Below are positions 1 through 8,790 of a stretch of DNA of 34,737 bases, in pieces (the stretch's first letter is position 1; every line of letters begins with the position of its first letter). Origin of the DNA: Pseudomonadota bacterium (GTDB taxonomy: Bacteria > Pseudomonadota > Alphaproteobacteria > Acetobacterales > Acetobacteraceae); assembly GCA_021805565.1 (NCBI GenBank), contig JAJZFA010000050.1:1-34737 (forward strand), written 5' to 3'. The position numbers were made by a program, and so were the translations under genes. Below the pieces are notes generated by a model. The model searched no databases. It was not told the origin of the DNA and worked only from the letters and a program-made list of their open reading frames with translations.

Positions 1-168
1 CCAACGATCCGGTCAGCCATCATCCGGACATACGGTTACGTGACGAACTGGCTCTGTCATTTCGCCTTCCCACTCGCTCGATTCGGTGGAGTCCCATCGA
101 TTCGACGAACGATCGCCATGTCAAGTCGAAAAATTCAGGCCACGAGGCGGGAATGTGATTTTCTCAAA

Positions 169-286
169 TTAGGCAACGCTAGCAAATAAGTGCGTCAGCA
201 CGCCAGCAAAGTTGCCGTGCAAAACATGAGCTTAGGGATTGCCCGACGCTGCCACTTATAGCGATTATTGTCGGGCAATTCCTTAG
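169..286 (+). repeat. 116-bp double stem-loop repeat, copy A
   Basis: First of three near-identical elements; by manual alignment it has about 6 differences from copy B and 8 from copy C. Stem-loop 1 (172-216) pairs GGCAAC with GTTGCC, GCTAGC with GCCAGC (one mismatch) and GTGC with GCAC around a GTCA loop. A 14-nt linker follows, then stem-loop 2 (231-286), where the arm starting CTTAGGGATTGCCCGAC pairs with the distal arm. TTAG occurs at both edges (169-172 and 283-286), as a target duplication would. The right TTAG contains the TAA stop of the acyl-CoA synthetase gene read from the other strand. Bases 1-168, to its left, show no gene I can support. Confidence 0.9.
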
Positions 287-2436
287 TGGCGGGCTGACAC
301 ACGGACCGCCGATGCGGACCCAATCGGCTTCATCGTCAGCAACGCGTCGGCCACCGTCAGGCCAGATCCATCGGCGTGCACGATCACCGGATTAAGCTCG
401 AAGTCCAGCACCTGATCCGCCAGCGTCAGCGCGGCACGCGACAACGCCGAGACCAAAGCGGCCAACGGCGCCAGATCGATTGGTTCGGCACCCCGGAAGC
501 CGGTCAGCAACCGGACGGATTTCAGGGACAGAATCAAGCGGGTGGCTTCGGCGTCGTCGAGGGGCGCCGGGGCATGCACCACGTCGCCGGATAGCTCGAG
601 CGCGATGCCGCCAAATCCCAGCATCATGATGGGCCCGAATGTCGGGTCGTTCACCATGCCGATGACCATTTCGTGCCCTTTCGGCGCCATGCGCTGCACC
701 AGCACGCCGTCGATGACCGCCTCCGGCGCATGACGCGCCACCTCCGCCAGCATAGCGGTATAGGCAGATACTGTATTGGCCCGGTCCGTCAGGTTCAGCC
801 GCACGCCGCCCGCCTCGGTCTTGTGCGGAAGTTGCGGCGACTGGACCTTCAGCACGACGGGAAACCCCAGGCGTTCGGCCGCGTCCGCGGCCTCATCGGC
901 CGACGCGGCCAATTTTTCCTGGGCACCTGGAAGCCAGGCCGCCAGCACCTGCTTGGCGAGATATTCCGGTACCACCGGGGGCAGACCCGGATACAGACGG
1001 CCGGACACCGGTGCGAACGGTTCCGGCAACGTCCGTTGCAAGGCCTCGGCGTAGTCCGCCAGCTTTCCCAACGACACGCCGACGTTACGAAGGTCGCTGT
1101 TCATGAACAGCCCGCAACCGGCCGACGACGTGCGTCCGAATTCCGACGGCAGGGTATAGGTCCATAGCGTCATGGGTTTACCGCAGCTTTCCGCCACCGC
1201 GCGCACTCGTCCGGCATCCAGCGACACCCGTGTCTCGCTGGCCAGCGAGGTCACCAGCACCAGCATGTCGATCTCGCTGGACTGAGCCAGGTGCTCCATC
1301 ACGGTCATCATCGCCGGGCCGGTGTTCGATCCTTGCGCGGTTACATCGACGGGATTGCCGGGTGCGCCATAGGACGGCATCAGCGGCCGCAGCGCCGCCT
1401 GCGACTCCGCCGACAGGCTGGGCACGATCAGGCCGTGCGCCGACAGGGTATCCGCCATCCATGCGCCGCCGCCACCGGAAACGGTCACGATACCGACGCG
1501 GCGGCCTTTCGGCAGCGGGCAGGTCAGCATCAGGCCGGCGATGGCCACCGCCTCGTCCGCATCCTCCGCCTCGATCACGCCATAGCGTTCAAAGATCGCG
1601 CGATAGGCGGAATGGGATCCCGACAGGGATGCGGTGTGGGACGCCGACGCCCGCGCGCCCGCATCGGACCGGCCGATTTTGATCGCGATCACCGGCTTGC
1701 CCAGACGCCGGGCTTTGTCCAGCGCGGCGACGAAACCGGGGCCGTCGCGCACGGTTTCGCAAAACAGCATGACCGCGTCGGTGTGCTGGTCTTCCACCAT
1801 GTAATCCAGGAAATCGGCCATCCCGAGATCGGCCTCATTGCCGGTCGAAATTACATAGCTAAAGCCAAGCCCGGCCGCCTTGCCGCGGTTGAACAGGGCG
1901 AAACCGATACCGCCCGACTGCGCGATTACGCCGACCCGCTTGTCTGAAACCAGCACGCGGCTGTCGTCGTTCTTGGTCTCGACCGTGGGGCTGAACGTGG
2001 TGGCAACGCGGCCCAGCGCGTTGAAATAGCCCTCGCAATTCGGACCGCACGCCCGGATGCCGGTTTGGCGCGTCACCGCCAGAAGCTCCGCCTGCATATC
2101 GCCTGCGCTTCCGCCTTCCTCGGCGAAACCCGACGAGATGATCAGCGTATTTTTCACCCCGGCCTTCGCACATTCCGCAACGGCGGCGGCGACCCCGGCG
2201 GCGGGAATGGCGATCAATGCCAGGTCGATACCATCGCCCGCCGCCGCGATCGACGGGTAGCAGCGCAAGCCATCGATTTCGGCGTAGCTGGGATTGATCG
2301 GCAGAATGCGGCCAGGAAAGCCGTTTTCCCGCAATTGATGCAGCAGCCGCCCGCGAATGCGGTGAAGGTCGGGCGAGGCGCCCAGAACCGCGATCGAGTC
2401 CGGCCAAAAGAAACTGTGCAACTTATGTGGTGTCAC
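283..2436 (-). CDS. ADP-forming acyl-CoA synthetase (acetate--CoA ligase family)
   Basis: A 717-residue single-chain NDP-forming acyl-CoA synthetase. It has an N-terminal CoA-binding Rossmann domain (starting near FFWPDSIAVLGASP), a succinyl-CoA-ligase-like middle region (IAQSGGIGFALFNRGKAAGLGF, SASHTASLSGS), and a C-terminal ATP-grasp domain (VVLKVQSPQLPHKTEAGGV, GHEMVIGMVNDPTFGPIMMLG). The family interconverts acyl-CoA, ADP and Pi with the free acid, ATP and CoA in the cytosol; the acyl substrate cannot be read from sequence. I chose the GTG at 2436 because homology begins at once and a GGAGCGG ribosome site precedes it; an upstream in-frame extension would run through an unrelated region. 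The stop TAA lies in the edge repeat of element A. Confidence 0.9.
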   Translation of the reverse strand: MTPHKLHSFFWPDSIAVLGASPDLHRIRGRLLHQLRENGFPGRILPINPSYAEIDGLRCYPSIAAAGDGIDLALIAIPAAGVAAAVAECAKAGVKNTLIISSGFAEEGGSAGDMQAELLAVTRQTGIRACGPNCEGYFNALGRVATTFSPTVETKNDDSRVLVSDKRVGVIAQSGGIGFALFNRGKAAGLGFSYVISTGNEADLGMADFLDYMVEDQHTDAVMLFCETVRDGPGFVAALDKARRLGKPVIAIKIGRSDAGARASASHTASLSGSHSAYRAIFERYGVIEAEDADEAVAIAGLMLTCPLPKGRRVGIVTVSGGGGAWMADTLSAHGLIVPSLSAESQAALRPLMPSYGAPGNPVDVTAQGSNTGPAMMTVMEHLAQSSEIDMLVLVTSLASETRVSLDAGRVRAVAESCGKPMTLWTYTLPSEFGRTSSAGCGLFMNSDLRNVGVSLGKLADYAEALQRTLPEPFAPVSGRLYPGLPPVVPEYLAKQVLAAWLPGAQEKLAASADEAADAAERLGFPVVLKVQSPQLPHKTEAGGVRLNLTDRANTVSAYTAMLAEVARHAPEAVIDGVLVQRMAPKGHEMVIGMVNDPTFGPIMMLGFGGIALELSGDVVHAPAPLDDAEATRLILSLKSVRLLTGFRGAEPIDLAPLAALVSALSRAALTLADQVLDFELNPVIVHADGSGLTVADALLTMKPIGSASAVRVSARH

Positions 2437-2645
2437 TTGTCCGCTCCGCGACAATGGTCTTCTGTCGTAGCCTGGGTTCGGTCGTCGGGCGACGGATCGA
2501 ACAGCACCGCACCGGACATGCCGGCCACGGGCATCCAATACCGCATTGTTGGCCCGGCCATGGCGGTGATGTCCAGACCGCCAACCTGCAACCAGCCGCT
2601 GGGCTCCGCCTGGGCACGGCCTTGCCCCACCAACCGGCCCGCCAT
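2433..2645 (-). CDS. possible small protein coupled to the acyl-CoA synthetase
   Basis: A 70-residue reading frame ending in a TGA that overlaps the GTG of the acyl-CoA synthetase by four bases (GTGA), the arrangement seen in translationally coupled pairs. Third codon positions are strongly G/C, as expected for coding sequence here. The product (starting MAGRLVGQG) has no signal peptide, membrane segment or family motif that I recognise. Its ATG abuts the start of the divergent HAD gene across a CATATG palindrome, leaving no room between them for promoters. The alternative is that 2437-2657 is simply the divergent promoter region and this frame is chance. Confidence 0.42.
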   Translation of the reverse strand: MAGRLVGQGRAQAEPSGWLQVGGLDITAMAGPTMRYWMPVAGMSGAVLFDPSPDDRTQATTEDHCRGADK

Positions 2646-2657
2646 ATGACACGATGC

Positions 2658-3383
2658 ATGAGCGATCGATCGCATGACACCGCGTCCCGAACCGTCGCCC
2701 CCGGACACAAGGTCAGGCTTGTCATCTTCGACTGCGACGGTGTCCTGATCGACAGCGAGGCCCTGTGCAACCGCATCGTATCGGTGGAACTCAATCGCGC
2801 CGGATGGGCTCTATCGCCCGCGGAATGCCACCGGCTGTTTCTGGGTCTCACCTTCGCCGACACCCAAACCGCCGCCGAAGCCCATACCGGCCGTTCGCTC
2901 GGTGCCGCCTGGGTCGAGACGGTCACGCGGCACGTCACAGAGGCAATGGCAGCGGAAGCCGAACCCATTCCCGGCGCCCGCGCGGCGCTGGAAGCAACCG
3001 CCGCCCTTGGCCTGCCGTTCCGCGTTGCATCAAACTCCTCGCACCAGGAAATGGCAGCCAAATTCGCCCGAACCGGCCTGACCGCCCTGGTTCATGGCCG
3101 CCTCCACAGCGCCTATGACATGATCGCACTCGGCAAACGGGGAAAGCCGGCCCCTGACCTGTTTCTGGCTGCCGCCGCGGCCGAGGGCGTACCGCCAAAC
3201 CAGTGTGTGGTCGTCGAAGACTCCCTGCCCGGCGTCCAGGCCGCGATTGCCGCGGGCATGTCTTGCCTGGGCTTCAGCCCGGACAACGATGGAGCGCATT
3301 TGCGCGGGGCGGGTGCCCTTCCCTTCCGGTCGATGTTCGCGCTACCTGAACTGATCCGCACTTTTATGACCGGACTATCATGA
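2658..3383 (+). CDS. HAD-superfamily hydrolase, subfamily IA
   Basis: A 241-residue haloacid-dehalogenase-fold phosphatase or phosphomutase. Motif I is FDCDGVLIDSE with nucleophile D25 and acid/base D27. Motif II is the VASNSS serine, motif III the lysine of GKPAPDLF, and motif IV VVEDSLPG. A helical cap lies between motifs I and II, as in beta-phosphoglucomutase, phosphoglycolate and related small-molecule phosphatases. Substrate unknown. The start is uncertain: ATGs at 2646 and 2658 are both possible and neither has a good ribosome site. It overlaps hemJ by ATGA, so the two are probably co-translated. Confidence 0.85.
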   Translation: MSDRSHDTASRTVAPGHKVRLVIFDCDGVLIDSEALCNRIVSVELNRAGWALSPAECHRLFLGLTFADTQTAAEAHTGRSLGAAWVETVTRHVTEAMAAEAEPIPGARAALEATAALGLPFRVASNSSHQEMAAKFARTGLTALVHGRLHSAYDMIALGKRGKPAPDLFLAAAAAEGVPPNQCVVVEDSLPGVQAAIAAGMSCLGFSPDNDGAHLRGAGALPFRSMFALPELIRTFMTGLS

Positions 3384-3832
3384 CCATCCATGCATTCAGC
3401 TACCTGTATCCGTGGACGAAAGCCTTCCACGTCATCTCGCTGATCGCCTGGATGGCGGCGCTGTTCTACTTGCCCCGGCTGTTCGTCTATCACTGCGGCA
3501 TGCGGCCCGGCAGTGCCGAAAGCGAGCGGTTCAAGGTCATGGAATACCGGCTGTTCAAGCAGATCATGAACCCGGCGATGATCGCCACCTGGACGTTTGG
3601 CATCGTCCTGGTGCTGACCCCGGGAGTCATCGACTGGTCCGCCGGCTGGTGGCACGTCAAACTGTTCTGCGTCATCCTGATGTCGGGCTTTCATGGCGCC
3701 ATGTCGCGCTGGCGCAAGGACTTCCTGGCCGACGCCAACCGCCGCAGCCACCGGTTCTTCCGTATCGCCAACGAAGTGCCGACGGTGCTGATGGTGATTA
3801 TCGTCATCATGGTGATCGTCAGGCCCTTTTGA
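3380..3832 (+). CDS. hemJ: HemJ-type protoporphyrinogen IX oxidase
   Basis: A 150-residue integral membrane protein of the HemJ (UPF0093) family, which oxidises protoporphyrinogen IX to protoporphyrin IX in heme synthesis in organisms without HemG or HemY. The sequence shows four hydrophobic helices, the N-terminal family signature YPWTKAFHVISLIAWMAALF with conserved His17, PRLFVYH, and the later W-HVKL and HG-M-RW-KDF stretches. Length matches the family. It starts inside the HAD stop codon (ATGA) and is followed 14 bases later by the tartrate dehydratase gene, so all three probably share an mRNA. The pairing with sugar-acid catabolism is not an obvious functional link. Confidence 0.9.
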   Translation: MTIHAFSYLYPWTKAFHVISLIAWMAALFYLPRLFVYHCGMRPGSAESERFKVMEYRLFKQIMNPAMIATWTFGIVLVLTPGVIDWSAGWWHVKLFCVILMSGFHGAMSRWRKDFLADANRRSHRFFRIANEVPTVLMVIIVIMVIVRPF

Positions 3833-3846
3833 GAAGGCACACCGTC

Positions 3847-5016
3847 ATGCCGATCCGCATCGTCGATATCCGCGAAGTCACCAAGCCGATCGGTTCCGCC
3901 ATCCGCAACGCCTATATCGATTTCAGCACAATGACCTCCAGCCTGGTCGCCGTCATCACCAACGTGGTCCGCGACGGCAAGACCGTGGTTGGATACGGCT
4001 TCAACTCCAACGGCCGGTACGGTCAGGGCGGATTGATCCGCGAACGTTTCGTGCCGCGGATTTTGCAAGCAGCGCCGGCCTCGCTGCTGGACGCAACGGG
4101 CGACAACCTGGACCCCGACAAGGTCTGGACCGCCATGATGCGCAACGAAAAGCCCGGCGGACACGGGGACCGCTCGGTCGCCGTCGGCACCATCGATATG
4201 GCGGTGTGGGATGCGGTGGCCAAGATTGCCGGCAAGCCGCTGTTCCGTCTGCTGGCGGAGCGGCACGGCATCGCCGCCGATCCGGACATCTTCGTTTATG
4301 CCGCTGGCGGCTATTACTACCCCGGTAAGGACGACTCCGCCCTGTGCGCCGAGATGCCCAGCTACCTTGAACGTGGCTATACCGTGGTGAAAATCAAGAT
4401 CGGCGGCGACTCGATGGGCGACGACCGGCGCCGGATCGAGTCGGTGCTGAAGGAAATCGGGCCGCACGCCCGCCTGGCCGTGGATGCGAATGGTCGTTTC
4501 GATCTAGAAACCGCGATCGATTATGCGAAGATGCTGCGAGAGTACGATTTGTTTTGGTATGAGGAGGCCGGCGATCCGCTCGACTACAGATTGCAGGCGG
4601 CCCTGGCCGAGTTCTATCCGGGGCCGATGGCTACCGGGGAAAATCTGTTCAGCCATCAGGACGCACGCAACCTGATTCGCCATGGCGGGCTGCGTCCGGA
4701 TCGCGACTGGCTGCAATTCGACTGCGCGCTGTCCTACGGATTATGCGAATACCAGCGCACACTTACGATGTTGAAGGATCATGGCTGGTCGTGGAAGCGG
4801 TGCGTGCCGCATGGCGGACACCAGATGTCGCTGAATATCGCGGCGGGCCTGGGGCTGGGTGGGAACGAAAGTTATCCCGATGTGTTTCAGCCTTATGGCG
4901 GGTTTCCTGACGGAACCATTGTACGCAACAGCATCGTGACCCTGCCCGACCTGCCAGGAATCGGGTTCGAGGCGAAGTCGGACCTGTACGCGGTCATGCG
5001 AGACCTGGCCGCCTAA
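3847..5016 (+). CDS. tarD: D(-)-tartrate dehydratase, enolase superfamily
   Basis: A 389-residue enolase-superfamily enzyme closely resembling TarD of Bradyrhizobium, which dehydrates D-tartrate to oxaloacetate. From the chosen ATG the catalytic set falls at the expected places: K182 and K184 in VVKIKIGG, metal ligands D213 (AVDANG), E239 (WYEE) and E265 (ATGENLF), D292 (QFDCALSYG), and the general base H322 (CVPHGGHQM). Earlier in-frame starts would run through hemJ in another frame and are not credible. Likely third gene of the HAD-hemJ-tarD operon. The exact diacid or sugar-acid substrate is inferred from residue-level similarity. Confidence 0.9.
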   Translation: MPIRIVDIREVTKPIGSAIRNAYIDFSTMTSSLVAVITNVVRDGKTVVGYGFNSNGRYGQGGLIRERFVPRILQAAPASLLDATGDNLDPDKVWTAMMRNEKPGGHGDRSVAVGTIDMAVWDAVAKIAGKPLFRLLAERHGIAADPDIFVYAAGGYYYPGKDDSALCAEMPSYLERGYTVVKIKIGGDSMGDDRRRIESVLKEIGPHARLAVDANGRFDLETAIDYAKMLREYDLFWYEEAGDPLDYRLQAALAEFYPGPMATGENLFSHQDARNLIRHGGLRPDRDWLQFDCALSYGLCEYQRTLTMLKDHGWSWKRCVPHGGHQMSLNIAAGLGLGGNESYPDVFQPYGGFPDGTIVRNSIVTLPDLPGIGFEAKSDLYAVMRDLAA

Positions 5017-5037
5017 ACCGGTCGCCGTGGCGCCGGT
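5017..5037. terminator. hairpin between convergent tarD and CBS gene
   Basis: ACCGG-t-CGCC-gt-GGCG-CCGGT forms a 9-bp GC stem with one bulged T and a two-base gap, filling the gap between two convergent genes. There is no U-tract on either strand, so it may be a weak bidirectional terminator or an mRNA 3' end protector. Confidence 0.4.
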
Positions 5038-5471
5038 CAGGCATGCAACCGAGCGATGTCGAGCAGCACGCTGGCTTCGAGGTCTTTCTGGTCGAGACGA
5101 TACTTCACCAGGTCTCCGATGCTGACGATACCGACGAGCTGACCGTTATCGACCACTGGCAGATGCCTGATTTTCGCCGCCGTCATCGTCGCCATGGCGG
5201 TTTCGACCCGATCCGTCGATTTGCACGTGACCAGCGGCGCACTCATGACGTCCTTCACTGGTAGGGCCAGCGCCTTGGCGCCCTTCTCCGCGACGGCATG
5301 AAGGAAGTCTCGCTCCGAGAATATGCCGGCATCGTGCATCCACTGATCCTCCACCACCACCGCGCCGATGTGCTGTTCGGACAGCTTACGCACGGCGCTT
5401 TCAACGCTGTCGGTGGTACGGACCTTCGCCACCTGATGACCCTTGCCATGCAAAACGTCGGAAATGGACAT
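5037..5471 (-). CDS. tandem CBS-domain protein
   Basis: A 144-residue protein made of two CBS domains (about residues 8-65 and 75-130). Such stand-alone pairs bind adenine nucleotides or other regulatory ligands and modulate partner proteins; no catalytic domain is attached. Visible signatures are IGAVVVED..GIFSERDFLHAV in the first repeat and KIRHLPVVDNGQLVGIVSIGDLVK in the second. The ATG at 5471 has a TAGGAG ribosome site nine bases upstream, which rules out the longer in-frame extension. It is monocistronic as far as can be seen. The upstream 212 bases to the next gene contain no other coding signal. Confidence 0.88.
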   Translation of the reverse strand: MSISDVLHGKGHQVAKVRTTDSVESAVRKLSEQHIGAVVVEDQWMHDAGIFSERDFLHAVAEKGAKALALPVKDVMSAPLVTCKSTDRVETAMATMTAAKIRHLPVVDNGQLVGIVSIGDLVKYRLDQKDLEASVLLDIARLHA

Positions 5472-5683
5472 CGGTATCGCTCCTACGGTTAAACAAACCC
5501 AAAACCGCATATGGGTTTGCCAGCGCGGCGTTCCAAATGTCTGACGCAATATTCACCGCCGGACAGAAACATGACAGCGGATCGCTTCGCGCAATCCCGT
5601 CGCCTGCGCCGCTCCAGTCCATTCCGATGGCCCCATAGTTGCATGATGCACGGCTAATACTCACTCGCTTTTGGGGGGCGGGC

Positions 5684-6373
5684 ATGCGGATAGAGGCGAA
5701 ACCGTACGAATACAGCCTGGATATCGATGCCGCCGCGCTGCTGATCATCGACATGCAGCGCGACTTCCTGGAACCCGGCGGGTTCGGCGAAATGCTGGGC
5801 AACGACGTGTCCCAACTGCGCCGCACCATCGAACCGAACAAGGCTCTGCTGACGGCGTGGCGCCGGGCGGGCGGGCTGGCGATCCACACCAGGGAAGGCC
5901 ACCGTCCCGATCTCGCCGACCTGCCGCCGGCCAAGAAAATCCGCGGCCGGAGCGCAACCTGTATCGGCGATCCCGGCCCAATGGGCCGCATTCTGGTGCG
6001 CGGCGAGGCCGGCCACGACATCATCCCCGAATTATATCCCGCCGCCGGGGAACCGGTGATCGACAAACCCGGCAAGGGCGCGTTCTTCGCCACCGACCTG
6101 CACGCCATCCTCCAAAATCGTGGCATCCGGCAGCTTGTGGTGACCGGCGTCACCACGGAAGTCTGCGTCAACACCACCGTCCGGGAAGCCAACGACCGTG
6201 GCTACGACTGCCTCGTGGTGTCCGACTGCTGCGGGTCCTATTTCCCCGAGTTCCACGAAATGGGCCTGCGCATGATTGCCGCCCAAGGCGGCATTTTTGG
6301 ATGGGTAACGCCATCTATGACCATTATTGAGGCACTATCCGATCATGAGACGATAAAAGGAGCAACGACATGA
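5684..6373 (+). CDS. isochorismatase-family cysteine hydrolase (biuret/ureide amidase-like)
   Basis: A 229-residue isochorismatase-fold amidohydrolase. The catalytic triad is D23 (IIDMQRDF), K128 (DKPGKGAFF) and C161 ([11 protein letters not shown]), with the GGIFGW tail of the biuret, ureidoacrylate and related amidase group. The family cleaves C-N bonds of small amides and ureides in the cytosol. Its stop overlaps the start of an NCS2 nucleobase permease by ATGA, and both converge on rutABCD, so a ring-opened pyrimidine or purine ureide is a reasonable substrate guess. The ATG at 5684 follows a G-rich stretch; an earlier in-frame ATG at 5639 is less likely. Confidence 0.85.
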   Translation: MRIEAKPYEYSLDIDAAALLIIDMQRDFLEPGGFGEMLGNDVSQLRRTIEPNKALLTAWRRAGGLAIHTREGHRPDLADLPPAKKIRGRSATCIGDPGPMGRILVRGEAGHDIIPELYPAAGEPVIDKPGKGAFFATDLHAILQNRGIRQLVVTGVTTEVCVNTTVREANDRGYDCLVVSDCCGSYFPEFHEMGLRMIAAQGGIFGWVTPSMTIIEALSDHETIKGATT

Positions 6374-7962
6374 GCGCGAACCTGACAATCGGCGCCCGGC
6401 CGAAATTCTGGGTCCCTGGCGACTGGAATGCTTTGTTCGGCTTCGGCACCAACATCCTGGTGAACGTCCTGGTGCTGACGGGGTTGTTGCGGTTCGTGCT
6501 GAAAATGCCGGATGCGCTGGTGTTCGGCCGTATCCTGCCGGCCCTCGGACTCATGCTGTTCCTCAGTACCGGATATTACGCCTTCCTCGCCTGGAATCTC
6601 GCCCGCAAAACCGGCCGCACCGACGTGTGCGCCCTGCCCTCCGGCATCAGCGTGCCGCATATGTTTGTCGTCACCTTCGTGGTGATGCTGCCGGTCAAGC
6701 TGGCGACCGGCGACCCCATACAAGCCTGGGAAGCCGGCCTGACCTGGGTGTTCGTCCAGAGTTTCGTGCTCATGGCCGGCGGTTTCATCGGACCCACCAT
6801 CCGCAAAATCACCCCGCGCGCCGCCCTGCTCGGATCGCTGGCCGGCATCTCCATCACCTTCATCTCCATGAGCCCCGCGGCGCAGGTCTTCACCACCCCG
6901 GTCATCGGCGTCGTCTGCTTCGCGGTCATCCTGGCCAACTGGTTCGGCGGCGTGCGCTATTTCGGCGGCGTGCCCGGCGGACTGGTCGCTATCGCGGTCG
7001 GCACGACGATCGCCTGGGTGTCCACCGCGCTGGGACTCGGTTACGGCGACCTCAGCCTGGCGAAACTGGGCGCCTCGGTGTCCAACTTCGGGTTTTCCGT
7101 GCCGGTGCCCGCGTTCAACTATACATTCGGCGGGTTCAAATACCTGGGCGTCATCCTGGTCACCGCGATCCCGTTCGGCATCTACGATTTGATCGAGGCG
7201 CTGGACAACGTGGAAAGCGCGGCCGCGGCGGGCGACAGTTTCCCCACCACGCGGGTTCTGACGGCGGACGGCGTTATAAGCCTGATCGGCTGCCTGATGG
7301 GCAACCCGTTCATCAACGCGGTCTATATCGGCCATCCCGGCTGGAAGGCGATGGGCGGCCGCATCGGTTACTCCGCCGTAACCGGCATCGTCGTGCTGAT
7401 ACTGACCTGGTTCGGCATCATCGCGGTCATCAGCGCATTGATCCCGGTGGTCGCGATCCTGCCGATCCTGCTGTATATCGGGATGCTGATCGGGTCGCAG
7501 GCGTTCCAGGAATCGCCGCACCGGCACGCCCCGGCCATCGTGCTGGCGCTTCTGCCGCAACTGGCCGCCTGGGGCAAAACGCAGATCGACAACGCCCTAG
7601 GCGCGGCCGGCACCAACCCGGCAACGGTCGGGACCGGCAAACTGGCGCAAGTGGGCGTACTCTACGACGGGCTGGCCGTATTGGGCGGAGGCGCCACGCT
7701 GGCCGGCATCGTCCTGGGTGCGATCACGGTCTATATTATCGACCGGGCGTTCGAGAAAGCGGCGGCGTTCGCCCTGGCCGGGACGATTTTCACGTTCTTC
7801 GGTTTTATCCACGGCGCGGAAGGGATCGGCATCAACAGCTCCCCCACGGTCGCCATTTCCTACCTCGGCGTCGCCGGAATTTTGTTCTATCTCGCGCGCT
7901 TCGCCGAATTTCACCCAGTGGCGATGGACATGCACGACGCGGCGGGGGCTGAGGCCGATTAA
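6370..7962 (+). CDS. NCS2-family nucleobase permease (AzgA-like)
   Basis: A 530-residue polytopic membrane protein with about a dozen hydrophobic segments. It shows features of nucleobase:cation symporter-2 proteins: ALPSGISVP after the second or third helix, [31 protein letters not shown] in the middle, and [25 protein letters not shown]. It probably imports a purine, pyrimidine or related ring with protons or sodium. It overlaps the upstream amidohydrolase by ATGA and ends four bases into the convergent rutD gene, so the two transcripts must overlap. No rutG is present beside rutABCD, so this carrier may feed that pathway; this is inference from position only. Confidence 0.87.
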   Translation: MSANLTIGARPKFWVPGDWNALFGFGTNILVNVLVLTGLLRFVLKMPDALVFGRILPALGLMLFLSTGYYAFLAWNLARKTGRTDVCALPSGISVPHMFVVTFVVMLPVKLATGDPIQAWEAGLTWVFVQSFVLMAGGFIGPTIRKITPRAALLGSLAGISITFISMSPAAQVFTTPVIGVVCFAVILANWFGGVRYFGGVPGGLVAIAVGTTIAWVSTALGLGYGDLSLAKLGASVSNFGFSVPVPAFNYTFGGFKYLGVILVTAIPFGIYDLIEALDNVESAAAAGDSFPTTRVLTADGVISLIGCLMGNPFINAVYIGHPGWKAMGGRIGYSAVTGIVVLILTWFGIIAVISALIPVVAILPILLYIGMLIGSQAFQESPHRHAPAIVLALLPQLAAWGKTQIDNALGAAGTNPATVGTGKLAQVGVLYDGLAVLGGGATLAGIVLGAITVYIIDRAFEKAAAFALAGTIFTFFGFIHGAEGIGINSSPTVAISYLGVAGILFYLARFAEFHPVAMDMHDAAGAEAD

Positions 7963-8741
7963 CCCGGGGATTCCAGCAGGAACGCCGTCGCGATAGCGTC
8001 GAACGCGGCCGCGTCTGTAATATTGCAGGCGTGGCCGCCCTGATCGCGCAGCACAAGCCGCCCGGCCGGAAGCAGGCCGGCAAGCTCTTCCGAACAGGTC
8101 CACGGCACCAGAACGTCGTCCCGTGTGGCGATCGCCAGCGCCGGGGCGGAGATCCGGGGGATTTCGCCGGTCAGGTCGAACGCCTCCGCCGCCTCGATGC
8201 GTTGCACGACAGTTCCGGCCGGCGGGAAATGGGCAATCCCGGCCGCGTCCTGCTCCGCCAGCCAGTCCTGCCGTTCCGCCAGCCACGCGGCGGGATACAG
8301 GAACAGCGGTTGCGCCCGGACATAAGCGGCAACACCGGTATCGCGCAGCAAGCTTTTGCGGATCGCGAAGCACCGCAGCGTGTGCGGGTGGGTCTTTGCC
8401 CAGGCATTGACCAGCACCATGCGCCCGATCAGCGAAGGATGGGTCAGCGCGAGTTGCAACCCGATCAGTCCGCCAAGCGCGTGGCCGATGAAATGAACTT
8501 TGTCCACGCCGAGTCCGGCAAGCAAACCGGCGAGTTCGGTTGCCATATGGGCGATTGTATAATGGGGCGGCAAAACCCCTGGGCTACGCCCGGTTCCGGT
8601 CTGATCGTAAGCGATAACGCGGAAATCCCTGGCCAGCGCGGGGATCTGCGGCGCCCAGTAATGCGCCGCCCCGCCGAGACCCGACGACAACACAACCACC
8701 GGCGCACCTGGATCGGTGCGTCCGTGAATTTCGCGATACAT
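7959..8741 (-). CDS. rutD: RutD, alpha/beta-hydrolase of the Rut pyrimidine pathway
   Basis: A 260-residue alpha/beta hydrolase matching RutD over its length: VVVLSSGLGG near the N-terminus, AYDQTGTG, FIGHALGG at the nucleophile elbow, AQPLFLYPAAWLAER in the lid, and GGHACNITD at the C-terminus. RutD assists release of malonic semialdehyde from aminoacrylate during uracil breakdown. The elbow is GHALG, with alanine where most relatives carry the serine nucleophile; E. coli RutD also has GHALG, so this is a family trait and not damage. It lies 49 bases after rutC. Its 3' end overlaps the convergent permease gene by four bases. Confidence 0.92.
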   Translation of the reverse strand: MYREIHGRTDPGAPVVVLSSGLGGAAHYWAPQIPALARDFRVIAYDQTGTGRSPGVLPPHYTIAHMATELAGLLAGLGVDKVHFIGHALGGLIGLQLALTHPSLIGRMVLVNAWAKTHPHTLRCFAIRKSLLRDTGVAAYVRAQPLFLYPAAWLAERQDWLAEQDAAGIAHFPPAGTVVQRIEAAEAFDLTGEIPRISAPALAIATRDDVLVPWTCSEELAGLLPAGRLVLRDQGGHACNITDAAAFDAIATAFLLESPG

Positions 8742-8790
8742 GGATTATCGGTCCCCTCTCCGCCGCAAGCCGCCCGGCCGGGTCCGGTCG

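Noticed and set aside
3412-3846. N-terminal extension of the tartrate dehydratase
   Set aside because: It overlaps hemJ in another frame and has arginine- and histidine-rich shadow composition; homology begins at 3847.
7959-8741. RutD as an inactive hydrolase because the elbow serine is alanine
   Set aside because: E. coli RutD has the same GHALG elbow, so this is normal for the family.
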